Of a DNA stretch of 64,000 bases, positions 34,811 to 41,492 are shown in pieces; position 1 is the first letter of the stretch; each line of letters begins with the position of its first letter. The translations under genes were made by a program, and so were the position numbers. The notes under the pieces were generated by a model. It had not been told where the DNA came from, did no database searches, and saw nothing but the letters and a program-made list of their open reading frames with translations. Source of the stretch: Maricaulis sp047308265. GTDB taxonomy: Bacteria > Pseudomonadota > Alphaproteobacteria > Caulobacterales > Maricaulaceae. The stretch lies in contig NZ_JBKQWY010000001.1 of assembly GCF_047308265.1 (NCBI RefSeq), positions 496,001 through 560,000 on the forward strand. Reading direction: 5' to 3'.

Positions 34811-36171
34811 TCTGCCGCTTCGCGCAGGTGAGGTGAACGCGTTTCGGCCGAGGGGATGTGTCCAGGCCAGTGAATTCGAGTCAGGCAGTTGTCCAGACCC
34901 CACGGACGGACCGGAGCCCCCAATGCTTCGGCGACCGCGAGACCGGACTGCAACCCGTCCTCGTGAAAGCCAAAGCCCAGCCAGGCTCCGGCGAACCAGG
35001 TGTTGTTTTCGCCCTGGATCGTCCAGATCTGTTCCTGTGCCGCGACCGCGTCGGGCGTGTAGACTGGGTGGTCATACTCATCCACATGCAGGACCGTGTT
35101 GGCTGCCGGCTCAATATCCGGGTTTAACGTCACGAGAACCGGCGTTTCAGTCGGCAGGGGTTGCAGCCGGTTCATCCAATAGGTGAGGCTGATCTTGTCT
35201 TGCGGGTCATCTGCAACGGTCTGGCTGATATAGTTCCAGCTCGACCAGACGGATCGCCGCCGGGGCATCAAGCGGGTGTCGGTGTGCAGCCAGGCCGTAT
35301 TGGGCTGATAGCGGATAGCCCCCAGCAACTGGCTTTCTGTCTCGGTCGGGTTCTCGATCAGGCGCAGGGCCTGGTCGGAATGACAGGCAAACACAACGTC
35401 GTTGAATGTGCGTGCGGGGTGATCGGCGAAATGAAGCGTGACTTGTCCGGTGCCGCGCCGCACTGACGTGATCGGGTGATTGCACTCGAGTGTACCCTTG
35501 AACGCCTTGAGCAGGGCATTGACGTAATTGCGGCTGCCATTGCGAATCGTGCGCCAGGCAGGCCGATCCGAGAAGTTGAGCAGGCCGTGATTGGTGAAGA
35601 AGTCGAAAAAAGTCCGAGCGGGATAATCAGCCATGGTCGCTGCGGGCGAGGACCAGATGGCCGCGCACATCGGCAGAATGTGGTCATCGCGAAATTCCCG
35701 GGAAAACCCGCGTTCGGACAGGAATTCATCGAGTGTCTGGTTGCGGGCCCGTTCGCTTTCCTGCTCGGCATTGCGGTAGAGGCGAATGATGTCGGACAGC
35801 ATGCGCCACATGCGCGGGCGCAGGAGATTGCGTTTCTGGGCGAACAGGCTGGTGAGGCCGGACCCGGCATACTCGAACCCGCCATCATTCAGTGAGGCCG
35901 CAAACGACATGTCCGAGGCCGCCGTTTCGACGCCCAGATGGTCGAGCATGGGTGTGAAATTGGGATAGTTCAGCTCGTTATAAACAATGAAGCCTGTGTC
36001 CACAGAGACGGGCTGACCCTCAATCGAGGTGTCCACGGTGTGGGCATGGCCACCTGGTCGAGAATCCGCTTCAAACACCGTGACGTCATGCGTTTCAGCC
36101 AGGCGCCAGGCGGCGGACAGTCCGGCGATCCCGGATCCAATGACAGCAATGGTCTTGCGCTGTTCGTTCAT
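34807..36171 (-). CDS. FAD-dependent amine-oxidase-like protein
   Basis: A 454-residue flavoprotein starting MNEQRKTIAVIGSGIAGLSAAW with the dinucleotide-binding GxGxxG, then EADSRPGGHAHTVD and a C-terminal WFAGAWLGFGFHEDGLQSG that closes the FAD site. It belongs to the family found next to DUF1365 and cfa in RpoE-ChrR regulons. It is the first gene of that operon, reads away from the sigma factor gene, and has a TGATCC-N18-TAAAG promoter about 40 bases upstream. The substrate is unknown; lipid acyl chains are a guess from context. Confidence 0.9.
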   Translation of the reverse strand: MNEQRKTIAVIGSGIAGLSAAWRLAETHDVTVFEADSRPGGHAHTVDTSIEGQPVSVDTGFIVYNELNYPNFTPMLDHLGVETAASDMSFAASLNDGGFEYAGSGLTSLFAQKRNLLRPRMWRMLSDIIRLYRNAEQESERARNQTLDEFLSERGFSREFRDDHILPMCAAIWSSPAATMADYPARTFFDFFTNHGLLNFSDRPAWRTIRNGSRNYVNALLKAFKGTLECNHPITSVRRGTGQVTLHFADHPARTFNDVVFACHSDQALRLIENPTETESQLLGAIRYQPNTAWLHTDTRLMPRRRSVWSSWNYISQTVADDPQDKISLTYWMNRLQPLPTETPVLVTLNPDIEPAANTVLHVDEYDHPVYTPDAVAAQEQIWTIQGENNTWFAGAWLGFGFHEDGLQSGLAVAEALGAPVRPWGLDNCLTRIHWPGHIPSAETRSPHLREAAE

Positions 36172-36208
36172 GTTCTCCGCCTCCAAAACGCAGATCGTGT
36201 GTGCAGAC

Positions 36209-36237
36209 CTTTACGCTGGGGCGGCTGCGACGGATCA
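36209..36237 (-). promoter_or_regulatory. ECF11 (RpoE-type) promoter of the flavoprotein-DUF1365-cfa operon
   Basis: On the minus strand TGATCC (36237-36232), an 18-base spacer, then TAAAG (36213-36209). This fits the Rhodobacter RpoE pattern of TGATCC with a TAAGA-like -10. Confidence 0.75.
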
Positions 36238-36262
36238 CCGCAGAAAAAAATCTCATCAGTTG

Positions 36263-36291
36263 TGATCCACCTGAATGCTGGACGCGTAAAC
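36263..36291 (+). promoter_or_regulatory. ECF11 (RpoE-type) autoregulatory promoter
   Basis: TGATCC (36263-36268), an 18-base spacer, then TAAAC (36287-36291), about 80 bases ahead of the sigma factor start. It mirrors the minus-strand promoter 25 bases away, with the same spacer length. Confidence 0.75.
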
Positions 36292-36369
36292 CCGGTCATG
36301 TACGCTGAAGCCGATACGTTAATCAGGGTCGCGTCCGATGTTCGTTCGGAGGCGTTCGGAGCGATGTGC

Positions 36370-36951
36370 ATGGGCAAGGGCGAGACAGAACGAACGGATT
36401 CGGCCGCAGCGGAACTTAACCGCCTGCTGGTTCGGGTTGGCGCCGACGCGGATCGGGCAGCGTATAAACAGCTGTTTGATTATTACGCGCCGCGCATCCG
36501 TGCTTTCTTGCGCGGTCGTCGTCTCTCCGGCCCGCAGGTCGATGACCTGACGCAGGATGCTCTGCTGACCATTTGGCGGCGTGCCAGTACGTTTGACCCG
36601 GCCAAGGCTTCGGCCTCGACCTGGGTGTTTACCGTGGTCAGGAACCTGCAGATCGATCTTTACCGCAAGGAAAAGCGTCGGGGGGACCTGCCCGAGCATG
36701 AACCGGAATTGCAGGCGCCGGAAACGCCTCAACCCGATCAGATGCTGACACGGTCAGAAGATGTGGGGCGTGTGAAAACCGCCATGATGGAATTGCCAGC
36801 GGACCAGAAAGACGTGCTCGATCTGGCGTTTGGCCAGGGGTTCAGTCACCGCGAGATCGCGGACCATCTGGATCTGCCGCTGGGAACTGTGAAGTCGAGG
36901 GTTCGTTTGGCCATGGCCAAGATGCGAGTTCTGATAGGAGACTGGGAATGA
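36370..36951 (+). CDS. rpoE: ECF sigma factor RpoE (ECF11, ChrR-partnered)
   Basis: A 193-residue ECF sigma factor. Region 2: LFDYYAPRIRAFLRGR, DLTQDALLTIWRRA, FDPAKASASTWVF; region 4: FSHREIADHLDLPLGTVKSRVRLAM. In this group it directs the response to singlet oxygen and is held by ChrR. Start ATG 36370 has GGAG eight bases before; ATG 36364 is an alternative with poorer spacing. It overlaps chrR by four bases (ATGA). Promoter and divergent target operon are as in Rhodobacter. Confidence 0.93.
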   Translation: MGKGETERTDSAAAELNRLLVRVGADADRAAYKQLFDYYAPRIRAFLRGRRLSGPQVDDLTQDALLTIWRRASTFDPAKASASTWVFTVVRNLQIDLYRKEKRRGDLPEHEPELQAPETPQPDQMLTRSEDVGRVKTAMMELPADQKDVLDLAFGQGFSHREIADHLDLPLGTVKSRVRLAMAKMRVLIGDWE

Positions 36952-37631
36952 GTGCGACCGGCCGACAGCTGGGCGAAGCGTGGTATATGGATTACGCCTC
37001 AGGTGGTTTGTCTGAAGGCGAACGTGTCCTGCTGGATGCCCATATCGAAATCTCAGATGCCGCGTCAGCGATTGTCGCTGACCATGAAGCGGTGGGCGGG
37101 GCTTATCTGGACAGCCTGGCGGCGAATGATCACGGCGACGAGGATTTGCCGTTTTCCGTCGAGAGCCTCTTCGCGCGCATAGAAGTGGATGGCGAGATCA
37201 GAAATTTGCAGCCGGATGTTGCTGCAGTCGATGATGGCGGGCTCGGCCCGATCATGCCACGTGCGCTTCATGATTTTTTGCAGGAGAAGCAAAAAAATGT
37301 GAACTGGGGCTTTTTGGGCCCAGGCCTGCGTAAAGCCATCCTCTGGGACGGGCCGGATGGAAGCCGTCTCTGGCTGCTCAAGGCACAGCCGGGCGTGTCC
37401 ATTCCCCAGCACGGTCATCGCGGCAGCGAGCTGACCCTGGTGTTATCTGGCAGTTTTTATGATGGCGAAGAACGCTTCTCCCGCGGAGACGTGGAAGAGG
37501 CGGATGGCGAAACAGAACATGCCATTCAGATCGGAGAGGACGGCGAATGTGTCTGTCTTGCTCTGACTCAGGGTAAGTTGCGTTTTGACAACCCCTTGCT
37601 CAAAGGGCTGCAACTGGTCACCGGTCTCTAA
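36948..37631 (+). CDS. chrR: ChrR-family anti-sigma factor with altered N-terminal zinc motif
   Basis: A 227-residue anti-sigma factor with an N-terminal sigma-binding domain and a C-terminal cupin. In Rhodobacter ChrR the first domain binds zinc through His6, His31, Cys35 and Cys38. Here the corresponding segment is HIEISDAA: His32 remains, but the two Cys positions are Ser36 and Ala39, and the early His is replaced by Gln7 or nearby residues. The cupin metal motif is kept (PQHGHRGSE, then EHAIQ). So the cupin sensor looks intact while zinc binding in the sigma-holding domain looks lost. Overlap with rpoE supports cotranslation. Confidence 0.9.
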   Translation: MSATGRQLGEAWYMDYASGGLSEGERVLLDAHIEISDAASAIVADHEAVGGAYLDSLAANDHGDEDLPFSVESLFARIEVDGEIRNLQPDVAAVDDGGLGPIMPRALHDFLQEKQKNVNWGFLGPGLRKAILWDGPDGSRLWLLKAQPGVSIPQHGHRGSELTLVLSGSFYDGEERFSRGDVEEADGETEHAIQIGEDGECVCLALTQGKLRFDNPLLKGLQLVTGL

Positions 37632-37658
37632 TTGGATCCAAAAATCTGACACTTAGTG

Positions 37659-37693
37659 CCGCCCGGACACCGTTCGGGCGGTTGTCATTTTTT
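37659..37693 (+). terminator. Rho-independent terminator after chrR
   Basis: CCGCCCG (37659-37665) pairs with CGGGCGG (37675-37681), followed by a T-rich run to 37693. It isolates the rpoE-chrR operon from the chemotaxis cluster. Confidence 0.8.
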
Positions 37694-37885
37694 ATAACTC
37701 AGCGTCCTATCGTGTGGTCGGAATCGCGAAAAGCACAACATGTGTTCGTGCTTATGCGGTTTCGTATGAGAACCTGATGCGACCGACAGGTTGCGTGTTA
37801 GGACTTTGTTATCTGAATCCGCAAAACCCTGAAGGCGAGTATGGTTGTTTGCGGATCTCGATCAACCATGGATAGCGGGGAAGCT

Positions 37886-38224
37886 ATGAGCGACTGGACA
37901 GACAAGCCGGAAATGGATCGCACGACGATCGGTGTTCTGCGGACGGCCATTGGAGATGTCGCATTCACCGAAATGCGCGGGAAATTCGTGGAGGATCTCC
38001 AAAACCTCCACCAGCGTTACGGCGAGGCTGTCGCGTCGGGCGATACCCAGGCGCAACGCGAGACCGCTCACGCACTCAAGGGCGCGGCGGCCAATATCGG
38101 TTTGCAAAAACTTGCGGCCCTTGCCGCCTGTCTGGAGACAGAAACAGATCTGGACGCGGCCCGCGCTGAGATGAGCAGCGTTTTCCAAAGCGCGATTTCT
38201 GCCTTGGAGATGGATACGGCATGA
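37886..38224 (+). CDS. Histidine phosphotransfer (Hpt) domain protein
   Basis: A 112-residue single Hpt domain. AHALKGAAANIG gives the phosphorylatable His62. It should shuttle phosphoryl groups between CheA or another kinase and receiver domains (CheY, CheB or the receiver-phosphatase at 48343). Start ATG 37886 has GGGGAAG upstream. First gene of the 12.5-kb co-directional cluster; it overlaps the next STAS gene by four bases. The 254-base gap before it holds the chrR terminator and inverted repeats (for example AACCTG / CAGGTT at 37771-37792) of unknown use. Confidence 0.87.
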   Translation: MSDWTDKPEMDRTTIGVLRTAIGDVAFTEMRGKFVEDLQNLHQRYGEAVASGDTQAQRETAHALKGAAANIGLQKLAALAACLETETDLDAARAEMSSVFQSAISALEMDTA

Positions 38225-38523
38225 CGAGCGGGACCGCATCCAACCCTGACGTGGCCTATGTTCTGCCGTCGCGTCTGGACGCCCCGGCCGCGCCGGGTCT
38301 GGCGGAGGATTTGCGGTCTCATATGGCGGATGCTGCGGGCGTGAAGATCGATATCAGCGCGGTGGCGTTGATTGATACACCGGCGATCGAAGTACTTCTG
38401 GCGGCCGACCGCCAGCTGGACGGACAGATCACATTGACCGGGACGGGAGAGACAGTCTCAGCCGCCATGACCACTCTGGGCCTGGCGGAGGTTTATCAAC
38501 GCTGGAGGCAGGCGGATGGGTAA
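38221..38523 (+). CDS. STAS-domain protein (chemotaxis cluster, Thr at phosphosite)
   Basis: A 100-residue STAS domain. The loop where anti-sigma antagonists have DSAG reads LIDTPAIE, so the usual phosphorylatable Ser is Thr53. It lies between Hpt and CheY, overlapping both genes. Small STAS proteins in this position are common in alphaproteobacterial chemotaxis clusters but their job is not established. It could interact with the HATPase at 49548 or bind receptor arrays. Confidence 0.8.
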   Translation: MTSGTASNPDVAYVLPSRLDAPAAPGLAEDLRSHMADAAGVKIDISAVALIDTPAIEVLLAADRQLDGQITLTGTGETVSAAMTTLGLAEVYQRWRQADG

Positions 38524-38881
38524 GCGTGTATTGGCGGTGGATGATTCCAAAACCATGCGGGACATGGTCGCCTTCACCCTTAAACGCGAAGGTTTTGAGG
38601 TTGTCGAGGCCGAAGACGGTCTGGCGGCTCTGGAGGCCAGCCGCGGGGGTGGTTTCGACCTGGTGATTTCAGACGTCAACATGCCGCGCATGGATGGGAT
38701 AACCCTGGTCGGACGTCTGCGCCAGGATCCGGCTTTTCGAGGCACGCCTATCCTGATCCTCACCACCGAGGCCGATGCCGACAAAAAGGCGGCAGGCAAG
38801 GCGGCGGGCGCGACGGGCTGGATCGTGAAGCCTTTTGATCCCAGTCAGCTGGTGGATGTTGTCCAGCGCGTGTGCCGCTGA
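38516..38881 (+). CDS. cheY: CheY-type response regulator
   Basis: A 121-residue single receiver domain. Acid pair Asp9/Asp10, phosphorylatable Asp53 in SDVNMPRMDG, Thr in LTTEAD, and Lys in IVKPFD are all present. It should carry the signal from CheA to the flagellar motor or another target. Start overlaps the STAS gene by eight bases; cheA starts eight bases after its stop. Confidence 0.93.
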   Translation: MGKRVLAVDDSKTMRDMVAFTLKREGFEVVEAEDGLAALEASRGGGFDLVISDVNMPRMDGITLVGRLRQDPAFRGTPILILTTEADADKKAAGKAAGATGWIVKPFDPSQLVDVVQRVCR

Positions 38882-38889
38882 GGTCTTCC

Positions 38890-40917
38890 ATGAATGAGCT
38901 CGAGCAATTCCGCAAAACCTTCTTTGAAGAGTGTGAGGAATTGCTCCAGCGGTTCGAGCAACTGGCGCTGGATCTGTCGCCGGGGCCCATTGACCGCGAG
39001 GTCATGGGGGAAATCTTCCGCAGCGTGCACTCTATCAAGGCGGGCGCCGGGGCGTTTGGTTTCCACCGACTGGTCGCCTTTAGCCATGATTTCGAGACCT
39101 TTCTGGACCAGGCCCGGCAGGATGGAGCCACTTTGACCCCGTCCGACCCGGCGCTGATTGTTCAGGCCGGCGATATCCTGGCGGATCTGGTGGCGTGTGC
39201 CCGCCAGGGAGACGACGCGCCGGAGGGCCACGAGACGCAGATGTTGACCCGCATCCAGGACCGTCTGGGGCGTGAGACGTCAGAGGCTGCGGATGTCGAG
39301 GCGGCTGAGATCAAGGCTGCGCCACGTGACTTTTGTGTCCGTTTTAAACCCTTCGCTTCGCTCTATGACTGCGCCAACGAACCACAGCTCCTGTTGCGCG
39401 CGCTTGAAGGTCTTGGCGCGTGCCGCATTACGCCCGTGCTTGATGATATCCCCACGCTGGATGACATCTCGGGAGAGGGTGGGCATCTGTCCTGGACGAT
39501 CGAATTGCGCGGTGTCGAGACGGAAGACGCCATTCGCGAGATTTTCGAGTTTGTCGAGGATGAGTGCGAGCTGACGATCACGGCGCTGGAGACGGATGCG
39601 GATGTGCCGCAAAACGATACTCCAGCGCGTGTGTCAGCCATCGAGACAGGCAGTGCGCCGGATGTTTCGCCGGAGCGGTCCCTGTCGACACCGCAATCGG
39701 TGAACCGGGGCCAGGTGACGTCCATTCGTGTCGATCTCGATCGTATCGACCGGCTGGTCGATATGGTGGGTGAGCTGGTGATTGCTCAGTCCATGGCGCT
39801 GGAATCGATTTCCCAGGAATTGGGCATTGGCAATATCCGCCACCTCCAGAATCTGGAGGACCTGGCACTGCGAACCCGGCAATTGCAGGAAGGGGTGATG
39901 GCGGTTCGGATGCAGCCGTTGAAGGCGCTGTTCTCCCGCTTCCCCCGTGTTGTGCGCGATCTTTCAGGCAAGCTTGGCAAGTCTGTTGAACTTGTCCTGG
40001 AGGGAGAGGCAACCGAGGTCGACAAGACGATTATCGAGGAATTGTCGGACCCTCTGACCCACATGATCCGCAATTGTATCGATCATGGCCTGGAAGATCC
40101 GTCGGCGCGTGTCGCAGCCGGCAAGCCTGAACAGGGCACGATCCGTCTTACGGCGGAGCAACGCAATGGTCGGATCCTGATCCGCGTGTCCGATGACGGT
40201 CGTGGACTGGATCCTGACAAAGTCCTCGCCAAGGCCGTCGAGAAGGGCCTCGTATCGCCTGACGAAGAGCTTGGGTCCGACGATATCGAGAATCTGATCT
40301 TCATGCCGGGATTCTCGACCGCCAGCTCGGTCAGCGACGTATCCGGTCGCGGTGTCGGCATGGATGTGGTGCGCAGCAATATTCACAAGCTGGGCGGTCG
40401 TGTGAGCGTTGAATCGCGCGTGGGCAAAGGCACAAGCTTCACTCTGGCCTTGCCGCTGACGCTGGCAGTGCTCGATGGCATGCTGGTCAAGGCGGCCGGT
40501 GAAAAATACGTCCTGCCGCTTTCGGCCATCATCGAGACCGTGTGTCCGGAACCCGGTCAGCTGCGCGAGGTGCCGGGAGGGGGACAGGTTCTTGCTGTTC
40601 GCGGAGAGGTAATCCGCCTCGTACCGGTCGATCAGGTTCTGGGACAAAATCATGAAAATCCAGACACACACCAACGGGGTTTGGTTGTGATCTGCGAGAC
40701 AGAAATGGGCCGGAAAACCGGCCTGGTGGTGGATGAGTTACTGGGTCAGCAACAGGTCGTGATCAAGAGCCTGGAGACCAATTATCGCCGCATCAGCGGT
40801 GTCGCCGGAACCGCCATCCTGGGGGATGGCCGTGTCCGGCTCATACTCGACATCGACGGCATAGCCGCCATCGACACCACCCGGTCGGAGACAGAGGAGT
40901 TCGCCCGATCGGCCTGA
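38890..40917 (+). CDS. cheA: Chemotaxis histidine kinase CheA
   Basis: A 675-residue CheA. P1 with His47 in RSVHSIKAGAGAF; a P2-like region (residues about 150-250); P3 dimerisation around VDMVGELVIAQS; P4 ATPase with MIRNCIDHGLEDP (N box), VSDDGRGLDPDK (G1) and GRGVGMDVV (G2); and P5 CheW-like domain from about residue 540. Start ATG 38890 is chosen over an upstream GTG-type extension that overlaps cheY. It phosphorylates CheY and CheB. Confidence 0.96.
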   Translation: MNELEQFRKTFFEECEELLQRFEQLALDLSPGPIDREVMGEIFRSVHSIKAGAGAFGFHRLVAFSHDFETFLDQARQDGATLTPSDPALIVQAGDILADLVACARQGDDAPEGHETQMLTRIQDRLGRETSEAADVEAAEIKAAPRDFCVRFKPFASLYDCANEPQLLLRALEGLGACRITPVLDDIPTLDDISGEGGHLSWTIELRGVETEDAIREIFEFVEDECELTITALETDADVPQNDTPARVSAIETGSAPDVSPERSLSTPQSVNRGQVTSIRVDLDRIDRLVDMVGELVIAQSMALESISQELGIGNIRHLQNLEDLALRTRQLQEGVMAVRMQPLKALFSRFPRVVRDLSGKLGKSVELVLEGEATEVDKTIIEELSDPLTHMIRNCIDHGLEDPSARVAAGKPEQGTIRLTAEQRNGRILIRVSDDGRGLDPDKVLAKAVEKGLVSPDEELGSDDIENLIFMPGFSTASSVSDVSGRGVGMDVVRSNIHKLGGRVSVESRVGKGTSFTLALPLTLAVLDGMLVKAAGEKYVLPLSAIIETVCPEPGQLREVPGGGQVLAVRGEVIRLVPVDQVLGQNHENPDTHQRGLVVICETEMGRKTGLVVDELLGQQQVVIKSLETNYRRISGVAGTAILGDGRVRLILDIDGIAAIDTTRSETEEFARSA

Positions 40918-40937
40918 GCCTGAGGAGGACGGCCCGT

Positions 40938-41468
40938 ATGCGTACACAATCAGCCAGTCCGGACATTGATCGGGAGATCGAGCTCGGACGACATTCCGGT
41001 TCCGACGGGAGCCGACAGTATGTGAGTTTTGCCTCGGGGGCGGAGCAATATGCGGTCGACATCATGTCGGTTCGCGAAATCAAGGGATGGACCGAGGTCA
41101 CAGGCCTGCCCAATCAACCCGATTATGTGCGCGGCGTGCTCAATCTGCGCGGCGCTGTCCTGCCGATTATCGATCTGCATCGACGCCTGGGCGGCGGTTT
41201 CACGGAAACCACCGAGCGGCATGTGATCGTGATTGTCTCGATGGGCGAGCGCCTGATCGGCCTGCTGGTGGATGCCGTGTCCGACATCCTGTCCGTGGGT
41301 GAGGGCGAGATCCAGCCCGTCCCGGAAACCTCAGGGCGAGACGACAACCGCGTATTTTCAGGATTTCTGACCGAGCAGGAGCAAATGGTCGCCATGCTCG
41401 ATCTGGACCGTCTGTTGTTGGAAGAGGCGCTCGACGAGGCGGCCTCTGACACGGGCGCTCTGCAGTAA
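40938..41468 (+). CDS. cheW: CheW coupling protein
   Basis: A 176-residue CheW linking receptors to CheA. Core motifs: FASGAEQYAVDIMSVREI, LPNQPDYVRGVLNLRGAVLPIIDL and LLVDAVSDIL. It has an N-terminal extension of about 25 residues before the domain. Strong ribosome site GAGGAGG. Confidence 0.95.
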   Translation: MRTQSASPDIDREIELGRHSGSDGSRQYVSFASGAEQYAVDIMSVREIKGWTEVTGLPNQPDYVRGVLNLRGAVLPIIDLHRRLGGGFTETTERHVIVIVSMGERLIGLLVDAVSDILSVGEGEIQPVPETSGRDDNRVFSGFLTEQEQMVAMLDLDRLLLEEALDEAASDTGALQ

Positions 41469-41492
41469 ACGGCGACTGGAAGGATGAACACC

